In this document: piece by piece, positions 12,501-24,498 of the stretch
Numbering within the stretch: the stretch's first letter is position 1
How the letters are laid out: each line of letters opens with the position of its first letter
Assembly: GCA_021613535.1 (NCBI GenBank)
Contig: CP075496.1
Location: 5,270,001 to 5,334,000, forward strand
DNA: 64,000 nucleotides
Direction: 5' to 3'
Source of the DNA: Adineta vaga
Taxonomy: Eukaryota > Rotifera
The notes under the pieces: model-generated
What the model was told of the DNA's origin: nothing
Databases searched by the model: none
The model's input: the letters and a program-made list of their open reading frames with translations, nothing else
Translations under genes and position numbers: made by a program

Positions 12501-13700
12501 GCTTTTCGTCGTACTAGAATTATTAGTAAACTCTGCTTCTCTAGACTTAATTGCCTATTAAAGACGAAAGATATTTCTTACATTGATATAATGTTTTTCT
12601 TAGGACAACCAGCTCGACCATTACCGGAATCATCAACAAAACTACCACGTTCATCATCCTATGAAAGTATTCATCGTCCAATCGAAGATGAAGAACGTAA
12701 ACGTCAAGCTAAACTACGTAATCGTGCTTGTAATGATTCATTTCGACATGCTGTCGATAAATCCTACTGTCAAAATAATAATCAAGATGGTAAAAATCTG
12801 ATAAAATTCTATTCGATAAAATCAATCGTGTCTGATATTTTTAGAATCCACCAATGGTGATAAAGTTAATAAAGGAGAAAAACAAAAATTTAAATTTTCA
12901 AATTTATTTACAACAAAGTAAATTCAAATATTTTCTCATACCAATCTCAAACTTTCTATGTTTAGATCAAAACGAAAAGAAAATCAAGAAGAACGGTATA
13001 AGAATATAAAAGAACAAAGAAGATAATTTGAATATGTAAACTTTCTCATTTTATTTAGATCACCATCGAATCAAACAAGGAAATCAATTCTTGTTCATTC
13101 TCAATCTTCTCATGACAATCAATCACCATTGTATCCACCTCCACCAGCTCCATTTAGTTCTCGATCAAATTCATCATCATCGAAACCACAAAATGTAAAT
13201 CTATTTTCTTCTAACAAACGATTCGTTTTGTCCGAAGAAATTCTTTAATCGATTTATTATTTTTCTTTTTAGAACGAACGTTTACCGAATGGATTTGTTC
13301 ATCCTTCCAATACACAACAACAAGGTTATCAACCATATCGTTTTGATTCAAATCACATCTCTCACAATTCAACTGTCATTGATCAGTTTACTCCACCACG
13401 TCACGAAGCTCAAATCATGTCTGGTAAATCATCGTTATCCAGTAATCTTCGAAACCAACTCATCCACCAATTCCACGACAATTTCTACAATCAAATATTA
13501 ATGGTACACAATCATTAAAACATCACCAAAATAAGTCACGTTCTCCATATCCACCGACATTTGCTGTTCAACCCGATCAATTTCCTCCTCGTAATCAACA
13601 TATCGATTTTCCGATAAATACATCTCAGTCAACGAAACCACCAGGTTATCCACCGAGATCACGTGTTCATTTACAATTCGAAAATCCGGCTAATGTTTAA
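9513..13700 (+). CDS. PARD3: Par-3 polarity scaffold (frame break in last exon)
   Basis: Sixteen exons (9513-9626, 9721-9837, 9894-10086, 10547-10590, 10650-10957, 11017-11446, 11508-11678, 11726-12014, 12070-12153, 12213-12240, 12305-12441, 12604-12789, 12845-12917, 12966-12995, 13059-13194, 13273-13700) give about 920 aa. The N-terminus is the CR1 oligomerisation domain (VVVPCG and CDVVDDREE as in Par-3). Three PDZ domains follow near residues 189-275, 301-395 and 410-505. PDZ1 ends with the Par-3 hallmark RAQLIFRNAM; PDZ2 carries GLGFKLASRDN. Par-3 organises the apical Par complex with Par-6 and aPKC at cell junctions. In the last exon the reading frame must change by one base near 13446: the upstream frame stops at 13517-13519, while the frame with normal codon use (HPPIPRQF onwards) continues to 13698. 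No AG acceptor allows a splice there. It may be a sequence error, an allelic lesion, or a truncated tail. The gene identity is secure. Confidence 0.93.
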
Positions 13701-16700
13701 ATAATCAAAAAAAAGAAAGTTCTCTAGCTCAAGTAAATATCTTTTACTGCTAAGCTATTTTTCTATTCATTTCTGTTTATTAACCTTGATCAAATTTCTA
13801 TACGTGTGTTTTGGGATTGTGTCAGATATTCGATTAGTTTGCTTTTTTTCTATTGTTTATATTCTCTGCTCGTTTTCTTTCTTCGTCGCCTTTGTTTTGT
13901 CTCTCTACACCATCATGTAAAGTAACCAAAGAGAATAAAAAAAAACGAATGTACATGTTTATAATTATCACACATTTTTTTTCTGCTTTGAATAAAGAAT
14001 ATAACTTTAACATAAAAGAAACTGAATCAATATTATTAATTGATTCTCACCTCTAACAAAGTCAAGTTCGAGAATATGAAATTACTCATAACCTTGAATG
14101 TTTTTCATGTCATATAATCGAATATCGTATCGTTAGCAATTGTAAAAGTATATAAGAAATAATCATAAATAACAATATTCCTTTGACATTGAAAAATCTT
14201 GCATAGAACAAAAAAAGGCGAACGACCTCCCATTTATTCAATACTTTTCACCATGAGCTTGATGTCATGTTCCCTTCTTTTTTTGTATTCAATTCGTTTA
14301 CATATCTATTCGAATCTTGACAAGTGCTATTAACATAAACGGTAGGTAAAGAGAAAAAAAGCGGCTGATTATCATTTATATATAGGCGAGACATTCATTA
14401 TACATTACTTTTTGTTGATACTGATTTTTCTATATTCTTCTTTATTATCAAATATATATTTGTCTAGAGACTGAGTCTATATTTAAAAAAAAAGGAAGAA
14501 GATCTATATGAAGAAAATCAGGCATGCCTTGAAGATTGATTTGACACATACAATCTTTATCTGATTTTGTTGTCGCGTCAAATAGATCTGAGTAAATACT
14601 TCATACGTTCGTATTAACACGAACTGCAGCGTTGATATGACGGGTGAACTTGATTGAAAAACAGCAGTTTTTAATCCTTTCTTTTTCTTTTGTCTGAATG
14701 ACACGATAGCTTAATCGATGTAGAGTGTATATGTACATATGTGTATGTTAATCAATTCATCAAAATGAGATCATTGGTAAAAAGATATATCTATTCTTTC
14801 TTTTTTTATTTCTGTCTACATTATGAACGTGATGGACATTCTATTGTTGCATTAATTGAGCAGCCATCCGTTCAAACAATAGCCTATGATCAATGATTTG
14901 ATTTCTTTCTTTCCTTATTCTTCTTCTTTTTTTTTCAATAACATACAGCGTCCAGACAGACGATGTGTTGTCTGCATCATATGATAGATTTTGTAACAAG
15001 CACATACCTATATAAATATATATATATATATACACGTATGTATGGTAGATTATAGAGAAAATGTCATCGAAAGGCTTCGAGCTATTGGCATAAAACAATA
15101 CTTTTGTCAACGACCAATAGCCTTTACTTTGAATTATGAAATTTTTCTTGTTAAGTCCAATCAGTCAATAAACTAAATCTTTCAAAAGACAATCCAGGTT
15201 ATGTAATTGTGGGTATACATTTTCTATCTAGTAGTCAGCAATGTTGACCAGCTGTCTCTTTATTTATTTTGATTTTCAATACAAAGGTAACACAATCGAA
15301 GCTTAAAGTTTAGATTATTAAGTATATTTCTATTATTGTTTAAGGGTGTAGAAGAAAAATAGAAGGTAAGTTCTTAATTCCTTCAATAGATTAGTTCACA
15401 CATTACCGATTTCTTTTTCTTCTTAAAAGAAAATATATAAATATCATACTTCAATTCTTGTCAAAATATTTTTCGATTTTCAATTGACAATACTTATTTC
15501 TTATTATGAAAATAAATTTATCTAATATGCATGAACGACATCGATGTCATTTTAAAGCACTAATGAATGAAAATGTTGACACGCTATAGGTACATCATTA
15601 GATAATCAATTTCAATTACTCATGTATTCTATCATGAGAAGGCAGCTGTCTTTGTTCAAGTGAGTGTTGTTCTCTTTTCTATTAGATTTATTGCTTCGAT
15701 GAAACAGGGGAAAAAATGATTTTTTTTCTCCTAAATGATGATACGGAAAAGAAGTAGACGACGACGACGAAGACGAAGAGAAAAAGCAAACTAACAGTTT
15801 GTCGCCGGTACCATCGACAAAAGACGGCATCGATGTTTGGGTAAAAAAATGCATTATGTGAACGTGTGAAAGGATGTATTGTAATGGTAGCTGTAAACGT
15901 CCAGGAGAACAAACTCCGTGCACATATACACCATGTATTGACATACGTTTATTGTTCTCCATTTTTTTTTCTTTCTTTTTCTTCTTCTCTTCGTTGCTTT
16001 CTCGTTTTTCTTTTATTTTTTATACAACGGAAAAAATCGAAGTATTAAGAAATCAGATTTGGCGTTAGTTATCGAAGAAAATAACGACACAGTTTCAATG
16101 GTAATTGAATGTTGTTCTATTAAATCATTTGTAGGGTTTTTTTTATTTAGATTTCAAAGTCATTTAGATGGAGGGAATGATGACATTGTTATCGATTTTC
16201 TTTCAAATATTTATCAGTCTTTATTTAGTGTAATGTTTCACTGACTCGCAGACAACCTTGATACAACAAGTTGTCTGTTTTTAGTGTACTGCTTCTGCTG
16301 CCACTTGAGTAGATGTTTTTACCTTGATGAATAAGTATAGTTATGTTAATATTTTTTAGTAATAAAATGGAGTCTTTGAAAGTATTCGAAAAGGATATCT
16401 TAGAAATGAGAAGTGAATATAATTAAACAAAGTAGTCTCTTTATCCTTCTCTATGAATGGCGCGTTCATTATCTTTGAATCAATACATTTAGATGTAACT
16501 ATTGGACATCTTTTTTAGATAATACCTTTGTAAGTTTGTTTCTCTTCGATATATGTGTTTTCTTTCTTATTTTGTCGAAAATGGCGTTAATATAGAGTGA
16601 AATCAATAACGGGCGTATGTTTATTGAGATCTGAATTAATCAAATTTAATGAACATTTTATATAGAAGATACAAAAATTCTATCTCCTGTAAACATAAGG

Positions 16701-17356
16701 ATTAAAAGTTCATAGATCTATTTGTTTAAACCTTTTTTCTTCTTATCACTTTCTCATTAAGTATAGATAGAAACAATTATTACTTAAGTTTGTATTACTT
16801 TTAATGAATAATCTTTATGTCAATGAATGTTTTGTCATTCTTTTTTTCTTCTTCTTAGAGAACATTGATTTGGTAAGTATTTAAATCTATAAATCAAAAT
16901 CGACTTAAACTTTATTTTTAAACGGTCAAGGTTAAGGAATACAATTAAATAAACATCATTCTTTTTTTTTCTCATTCTCGCTCTCTTTCTCTCGTCTTTT
17001 TACTCAATGTATATGTGTATACAGCTCAATATAAAATAGTAATACCTGATTCGTTATTAAGTATTATCTAAGAAAGAGAACGAGTTTACTATAGACAATT
17101 TTTTCCACTCGTGCGCTTCTAATGAATAGTAAATACTAATGACTATGAGACACTGTGTTTTCCTTTCATTTTTGCTTCTTCTTTATCATTATCATGATCA
17201 GTCTTCTCTTTCGAAACTCTTGCACTTCTGAGGAAAGAAAAAGCTGACACTGAATATAGAAAAAAAAGGAAATTAAACGCATTTTCTTCCTCTTCTTTTG
17301 TAGACAAAAAAAACTTTTCATCTATCTTGTCATCATCCCGGTAAATACTATCAATA
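13701..17356. other. Intergenic region with possible non-coding exons
   Basis: About 3.65 kb without a supportable coding gene. It must hold the Par-3 3' UTR and the RING gene promoter. The stretch about 15700-15960 is locally less AT-rich and is open on both strands; a 116-codon ATG ORF on minus is mostly low-complexity (a serine run from TTCGTC-like repeats). At 16859-16872 a 14-base segment is bounded by a good acceptor and a good donor (GTAAGTAT), possibly a 5' UTR micro-exon of the RING gene. Confidence 0.5.
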
Positions 17357-18627
17357 ATGTTAAATTCTTTACGAATTGTATCATCATCCATAATTATTTA
17401 TATATTTGTCTGTATTATTCTTTTATCTAAATCGGTTCAAAGTTATACAACAACAATAATTAATTTTGAATATTATACTTCCTCATCAAATTATCAAAAC
17501 CGAACGGAAGATGGTCGAACAAATGGAATTGTATCAACGAAAGGAAGTCAATCAAAAATTTCTTTGAATCAAGCGTTTGTATTATTAGATGGAAATGGAA
17601 ATTATGATGGATGTCAAGAATCTAATCGTCCTTTAAATTATTCAAATGGTATTGCAATTATTCAACGTGGTGGAAATTGTACATTTAGTGTTAAAATAAC
17701 ACGTGCAAAACAATATGGAGCAGCAGGTTAAACATTTACATGTTCAATGAATCGAAAATCTTTCTTTTTTTCTTTCTTTCTAGCTGTTATTATTTTTGAT
17801 CCACAAAATCCAGGTTTTGAAATGTATAATATGATTCAAAACAATTCCGATATATTATCCGTCTATGTTCAGAAATTAATTGGTTCATTTTTATTTAATT
17901 TAGCAAAAGATCCTCGTGCACAATTGAATCTAACATTACAACCAACAGATATGGACTATGATGATTATACTCATGAAAGTATTTGGTTTGGTTCTCAATC
18001 GGCAACGATATTTATTGCTGTATCAATTTGTATTCTTATATTATTATGTATATCCTGGTTAGTATTTTATTATTGTCAACGACATCGTGCACGTACAGCA
18101 AAAGATCGATTGCAAAATCGTTTATCAAATGCAGCAAAGAAAGCACTTACAAAAATACCTTTAGTTAATGTAACTGAAAATTCTCCAACAGAAGACTCAT
18201 GTGTTATATGTTTAGATACAATTAAAACAGGTGATACAGTACGGCAATTAGGTAAGCATATATAATATATACGACAAAAAGATATATTCGTTTTTCTTCT
18301 TCTTTAGTTTGTGGTCATTCATTTCATCAAAATTGTGTCGATCCTTGGTTACTCAATCATCGACATTGTCCATTATGTAATCTGGATATACTTGCTGCAT
18401 ATCGTATATCATTACCATCGACAACAAATCGTCGTCGTCAATCAACTATAAATAATCATACGAATTCGAACGTATCTCTAGCTATAACATCTGCATCACC
18501 GATTGTTGAACAACCAATGAATACAAATTTACCGAGTATATCAGCGACTATAAAAGATGGATTTTATGATGTTCGAATACATGGTGAACAGAATCCATCA
18601 TTTCGATCAGATGAAAATGTTTCATAA
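17357..18627 (+). CDS. PA-TM-RING E3 ubiquitin ligase (Goliath/RNF13 type)
   Basis: Exons 17357-17726, 17784-18251 and 18308-18627 encode 385 aa. Residues 1-30 form a signal peptide. A protease-associated (PA) domain follows ([29 protein letters not shown] across the first splice is typical), with several N-glycosylation sequons. A single transmembrane helix lies at about 197-221, and a basic linker leads to a C3H2C3 RING-H2 finger from about residue 263 (CVIC, CGHSFH, C..PWL, CPLC). These proteins sit in the endolysosomal membrane with the PA domain lumenal and the RING cytosolic, ubiquitinating membrane cargo. All eight zinc ligands are present. The Ser/Thr/Asn-rich tail is unremarkable. 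Which vertebrate member is closest (RNF13, RNF128, RNF130, RNF149, RNF150, RNF167, ZNRF4) cannot be decided by eye. Confidence 0.9.
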
Positions 18628-20862
18628 ATGTACAATTTTGTTTGTGTTGCGTTTTATTTTTTTTAAATTTCATGACTATGTTGCTTTTTTTGGCGAAAAG
18701 AAAATAAATCAAAAGATCTTTGATGTTTTCTTTTTCATTCTAAATTTTTATATATATTTCGAAGAGATCTATCATCATCATCATCATCATCATCGTGACC
18801 TATTAAGTAAGACTTCAATAAGAAGAACATATAGAAAGTAATAAACTAAATCCTTATCAACAATTTAATCCTTTGTCATTTTCTCTTTCTTAATAATGAT
18901 GATAATGAAAAATATCATGACTTCGAACTTCTTATATTTCATGTTAAGAAAAGGAATATATCAAATGAATGCTTTTTCAAGGTTTGGTAACAGACTGTAC
19001 CAAGATTTAACGACGAAATAATCAGGATTAAAGAATTTTTCTGACATCTTTGACGTCATTTTTATTCAACTTAATAGTATTAAAATGTCAATTTTCTGAA
19101 CTTCGTCATTGTGCCTTCGAATAACCTTGAATTCTATGAAATTTAGACAAACTATTAATATTTGTTTCCATTTTGTTGTAGACAAGGTGAAGGAAACATA
19201 TATCGATCGTTTTTATATAACCAAAATAACGTTATGGTTGAATAATGAAGGATACAAGATTTCAATAGTAAGACATAATTTGTCTTTTTTCATTAAACAT
19301 CACCTGTCATACAAAGAAAAGGTCATATATATATATCAATCACAAACAGCCATTTGTAGGCGATATGGTTTAAACAGATTAAAACAAATATTATCGTTCG
19401 TCTTTATCAATAATGGCGATGATACTTTTCCAAAAATCTGCTATAACTTTTTTCTATTGTATTTGAATAGAATTAAAAACCTATTCATTTTGCAAGACTA
19501 TATCTTGTGAAGGTTAAATCAATGAATGAATAGAACAGGAAACGATCGAGAGTACATGAATAGATATTTTCCAATGAAATTAATTTGATTTTTTTTAGCA
19601 ATAATTTATCATCAAAATGATATTTGATTATCATATGACACATGTCGAAGTGTTGAGATCGACATGATCAAATATCTCTCGCCTAACGAAATATTCTCCA
19701 ATGAACTTTTTCTTTTCATACAACTCAAATATCTTTGGATCTTTTCTTTTAGAATATCTTAATATATATCTCAACTTTACGGTCAATAAAATACGTTCAT
19801 GATTTCATAGTTCATCATCACGAAAGATGACAAGTTGATAGTTAGTTCTTCTTTTCAAAATGATTTATATGTTCTTCTGAACGAATAAATACGATCTTTA
19901 ACCTTCATTCTCAAACTGTCGAAATATCGTATCAGAAAAATTGTATCTTACAAATATTTTTCTTTTCTGTTTTTTTTTATATATTATTTTTAAATTAATT
20001 TAGTGTTTATTTTGATTCTAACATATTTGTCCAGGTTAGAAAACGTACTCAACCGCGAGACATGTCAGTCATAGAAAATTATCAGTGAAAACGTTCTTTT
20101 TTTTATAATTATATTGCCAATTTTGATCAGATATAATCAAATTAGATTTTTTTCAAAAATATTATCGATGACCATTTTTTTTTATCGAAGATGAAAACTA
20201 GACAAGAAATTGTTGTACAAATTCGAATAATCAATCATTCATCGTTTAGTTCGATTAAGACAGTTTCAACATCTATGACATAAATGTTCATTAGCAAGTA
20301 TCACTCGTTGTGTATTGCAAAACGTAATATGTCGAGAGATGGACACATTTCTCTTGTCTTCTTCTTCTTCTAGTTGTCATAATATATGTAAAATGTACGC
20401 CTATCTATTTTCATTATGACGTGTCAGTGTACGATCAATTTATGACAGACTTGATGTGGCCAAAAAAGCAATCATTTGAGCAGAGAGCACGTTGCAAAAC
20501 CTCAAGTTACTCGTCCTATTTAATGATTTTTTTTCTACATGCTTATTATTATCAAAACGAGGAAAAAAAGAAGAATACAAATCAAGCGTGACTGTTGAAA
20601 TAAGAAGAAATAGAATATGTCCATACATTTCTTATTGACACTTTTGTTCTGTAGCATTGGTCAAAGTTGAAAGTAAGGAAGAAGTCTATAATTAAATATA
20701 GTTGTCGAGTACGACGACGTCGAGAACGCGAAAAGTAGAAAGTGAGAAATACACATATATCAAACATTGCTATCAAAGGTTACTTGATAGCTCTATTAGT
20801 TTTCCACACGGTTTTGTTAATATTCAACATTTCAGATCATTTGTTTAACAAATACATCGATT
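18628..20862. other. Intergenic region, no supported gene
   Basis: About 2.2 kb between two plus-strand genes. It contains a CAT trinucleotide run just after the RING gene and an AT-rich remainder. An ORF from an ATG at 19136 to 19510 (124 codons) has scattered codon use, no recognisable domain and no neighbouring exon, so I do not call it. An acceptor-like AG at 20834-20835 lies 27 bases before the next start codon. Confidence 0.55.
18771..18795 (+). repeat. CAT trinucleotide microsatellite
   Basis: A run of about eight CAT/ATC units lies in the 3' flank of the RING ligase gene, outside coding sequence. Confidence 0.85.
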
Positions 20863-21819
20863 ATGAATCAATTAATAACATATAATAATCCGAATGATGG
20901 TGTCTCCTCTCGACGGTATACAGCTTTTCCACTTAATTCAACTTTAATAAGTACATATACATCAGATACAATTCGTAGTATTATTAATCATGCTATTACT
21001 GGAAAACCTTATAGTAAGTTGTTTCTTTCTTTTTCGCGAAAATCTTTATTCAACGATTGAACGAATGTGATCTTGTTTTGTTTTGTTTTGCTTTGCTTTC
21101 TCTTAGCAACAGCTGTTTGGATTCGCATTAGTCGAGTTGGTATCCAAATCAAAGCACAAGATCCTCAAATAGCTCGAACACGTATACCAGTTTTTATTCC
21201 TATTGCTCATGTTCATGATATTTTTATGCAACCAAACATTAATAATGTGATTTGTATTGTTTATGAAGAAGTCAAATCAAATATGAAAGGTGTTCTTCTT
21301 TATGTTGTTCATCCATCCGATGCGCATTTAATACGTGATGATTTTCGTCACGTTAAACAATTATCATATGGAAAAGGTATCGAAAATCAAATTATGGTTG
21401 AAGCGAAATCACCTGATAATAAGCAATTAGTATCACCAACGTCGCAAAAATCTAATGATATTTTTCGTAATAACAAAGCCAATCGACAACAATCACCCAA
21501 ACGAATTCTATATGTACGTGATAGTGATATTAATGCAACAAGAGAAAAGACACCATCATCAGCACCACCATTGCCACAACTTAGCTATACACCATTCAAT
21601 AACAGTTATCATAGTAGTCGAGATGAAAGTGCCAATTATAGACGTCATAAGAGTCCAAGAAAAAACAAGACAGAACAATCATCGAGTAAAACAGCAAGTG
21701 ATAGTGGAAGTAAACATCGACGTAAACATCGATCACGATCACCACAAAAAGCATCGAAACCAAAAGTAGCTGAGGATAATGTAAGTCAACAATCACCACC
21801 AGAACCACAGGCGGATCAA

Positions 21820-21851
<32 letters not shown>

Positions 21852-22669
21852 ACAGCAATTACAACAACAGCAGCAGCAACTACAGCAACAACAACAACAA
21901 CAACAATTACTTTTTCAGCAGCAACAAATTGCTGCTTGGCAAGCTGCTCAACAAGCACCTGTTGTTCCTATGGGAATTTATAATCGGTAATAAGCTTATT
22001 TAATATTTATTATAGTTTGTGTTATCTTCAAATTATTTCTCTTCTAGTTATGTACCTAAAGTAATACCATTACCCACGGGTGAAAAAATCAAAACGACTC
22101 TTTCACCATCGGATACGAATGGTATGATTGTTGCTCATATTGAACCTCAACAAGCTACGAATAGTGATTCATACAGTCATTCTCCAACACGTTCTCGTTC
22201 TGCTTCACCAAAACGTCCGGATCAACCTTATCGAAGTCGTCCATTAAGTGCAGAAAATGCTGAAGCATCTGCTATTCTTATTCAATCATCTCACCATCGT
22301 CATCATCATCACCATCGACGGCAACAGATGAATGGACAAAGTCATTCAGTTTCGAAACCCGAATCAAAACTTTATAATACAATATCTCATCCATCTCGTA
22401 TACGTTTAAAATATGGTCCACCAACGAATAACAATAATAATAATAATAATACGGAATCAGAAAGTGAAACCAAACAATATCTAAAACGACTAATTGATGA
22501 TATGCATGCGATGAAGGTAGAAATGAATAAAATGCGTTTGGCATCTTCATCAGTTGGGACTTCGCGTGGACGTTCAGATTCATTACGATTGAATTTAAAA
22601 GAATTACGCAGTGATATTGATGCTATTCGTGCTCGAATGGCAATGACACCACGAGTTTTTCAGCCATAA
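20863..22669 (+). CDS. PTB/PID-like, polyQ and coiled-coil protein
   Basis: Exons 20863-21013, 21107-21986 and 22048-22669 encode about 550 aa. Residues about 15-150 look like a phosphotyrosine-binding (PTB/PID) fold: TAVWIRISRVGIQIKAQD is the typical 'strand plus GI.I' core, followed by RIPVFIPIAHVHDIF and a hydrophobic strand plus helix (LLYVVHPSDAHLIRDDF). An Arg/Ser-rich linker, a glutamine tract interrupted by Leu (21817-21930), a His-rich patch and a C-terminal coiled coil (KQYLKRLIDDMHAMKVEMNK) follow. PTB adaptors bind NPxY-type tails of receptors. I do not recognise the orthologue, and the PTB call is by pattern. The polyQ tract is probably variable between haplotypes. Confidence 0.72.
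21817..21930 (+). repeat. CAA/CAG glutamine-tract repeat
   Basis: A mixed CAA/CAG array codes for about 35 glutamines with a few leucines inside the PTB-like protein. The same array makes open but meaningless poly-Leu/Val frames on the opposite strand. Confidence 0.9.
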
Positions 22670-22833
22670 ATTCTTTTCTCTTTTTGTCTCTTTTTTGTTT
22701 TTTATTTAAAAATTTTTACAATGTCTAAGGAAGAAGAAAGAAAGAATCATGCAAAAGTAGTCTCTTACAGATCTAAGGAATAGGCAACTAATAGGAAAGA
22801 AAACAATGTTTATGTATCGATTGATCAATTCAT

Positions 22834-23672
22834 TTATAGTTGAGTAATACCAGCCGCAAGAAGAACTGAAAGAACAAAAATCACTGCACTGATCTTTTCA
22901 AAGTTTTCAAATCCTTTTCCTGTATCCCATGCCTAGTGAAAAAGAAAACGAACCAAAGTTAACAATATATATATATATATATTCAAATATTCCATGAAAT
23001 CAATACGTACTAAATGACGAATACCATTTAATGAATGATATGAAATTCTGAAAAACAAATGTCAGAATAAATAAAATGAAGAATATAGAATCTACTTACG
23101 GCCATGCAATAAACATTTTTACAGCAAAAATAAACCAACTTGGAATATCCATTGTATAGATATAATTTAAAATTTCTTGGCTATGTCCAGTAGCAAGAAA
23201 TGCAAGTGGACCAGCAGTATAAAGCACTAATATATACAATAGTCTTTTGTTTATTAAGAAAAATAATTTCAGTATTCTTACTTCCATTTAACATCAGGCC
23301 TGAAATTCGATGAAAACCTGATGACCATACTTGAAATGGAAATCTGAGATGAAATAACACATTTTCTTATTCTTATTTTTATTATGAAATAGAAAGAGAA
23401 ATTAGAATTACCGATAGATTTGTATATGGGGTGACACTGGTCGTTTGTATTTGTTTTCATTGACTGCAACCCATTCAGAAGATTTAGTTCGATAGTTAGC
23501 TACTTCTGGTGTGACAGTGCTTGAAGTAGCTTTTTGTTGTCTAAATAGTTGAAATAAATTAGGAAAAAAGTCAATATTTAAAATATAAGATTTACGTGAT
23601 TGCCAAAGGACCAGGACGAGTTAATGCTCGTGAAAGTAACTGGCGATTGAGATGAAAGAGTGTAATAGACAT
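22834..23672 (-). CDS. SDHC: Succinate dehydrogenase cytochrome b560 subunit
   Basis: Six exons on minus (23672-23596, 23540-23412, 23343-23282, 23226-23100, 23047-23011, 22932-22834) encode 176 aa, the usual SDHC size. Hallmarks are RPVSPHIQIY, the quinone-site segment SSGFHRISG, and SYHSLNGIRHLAWD, whose His is the family haem b ligand. Three membrane helices follow a basic, Arg-rich mitochondrial presequence (MSITLFHLNRQLLSRALTR). It anchors complex II to the inner membrane and passes electrons from succinate to ubiquinone. It lies tail-to-tail with the PTB-like gene (164 bp apart). An acceptor-like AG lies 7 bases before the ATG. Confidence 0.96.
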
Positions 23673-24498
23673 TATTTATCTAAACGAAAAACAAACTATT
23701 GATGATCATCGATTAATCGAAATAAATACAATGTAAATCACATATTGATCTTTTCTATGTTATTGAACAACTTATTACATATTATTATCTCTATTTGAGA
23801 AAAATCTACCTAACCTACTTAGGTACTTTCAAAAGTATCGCTAATGTCAATGAGTATTTCTAACATTGCATTGATAACTCGCTCATCTGTTCCTAATCTG
23901 AGCTGATTTACAAAACGTTATACCTCTGATTTTTCTCTTCTATTGAAACTTCTTTCTAAGATGTAAATTACAATCAAATCACTTTCATCCTTTAGAAATG
24001 TTTGGACTCGTTTTTTTCTTTATATAATTGTAATTGTAAATATATCAGTCAATAAAAACCTTTTTATTTATTGGTTCTTTATTAATCAATTCAATCTATA
24101 GATGTCACTGATTTTGTTTCTTTTAAAGATATGTTTAACAAATCTAATAAATAAATATTCAAATAATATTTTCTCGTCTAAATATATTTTTAAGTATAAG
24201 AAAATTATTTCTTTCAAATTATTTCTCTTTTTTGTAAACAAAGTTCAGCCAGTCATTCATATCTCTTTGATCGGTCAAAGTGATTGGTTTGTTTATTTTT
24301 TTTTGTTATCCGTGAAATTTCATCTTCATCTATATCTCATTTTCCTCTTCTCCTCTTTTTTATTTATTTCAGTGTATGGCTGTTCAGATTAAAACATTGT
24401 ATATTTCAATTGATATTCACAAGGTAAAATCCTGAGATTTCTTAAACAGTCGTCGTTCTTCTAATCCGAATGACATATTTAGGAATAATAAATACAAT
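23673..24498. other. Divergent promoter region, SDHC / TDP-43-like
   Basis: This 826-bp very AT-rich spacer lies between divergent genes. A tract ending TTTATTTCAG at 24372 followed by 51 bases and a donor (GTAAAA at 24424) may be a 5' UTR exon of the TDP-43-like gene; in one frame it joins in phase to the exon starting at 24483 and could extend the protein N-terminally. I could not recognise the TDP-43 N-terminal domain in it. Confidence 0.45.

Noticed and set aside
15612-15962. 116-codon ATG ORF on minus, overlapped by open frames on plus
   Set aside because: Much of it is a serine run from low-complexity TTCGTC-like repeats, no domain is visible, and both strands are open in the same place.
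19136-19510. 124-codon ATG ORF on plus between the RING and PTB-like genes
   Set aside because: An ORF this long is only mildly unexpected at this AT content; codon choice is irregular and no motif or linked exon is seen.
21596-21958. Valine/alanine-rich minus ORF opposite the polyQ tract
   Set aside because: It is the antisense shadow of the CAA/CAG array in the PTB-like gene.
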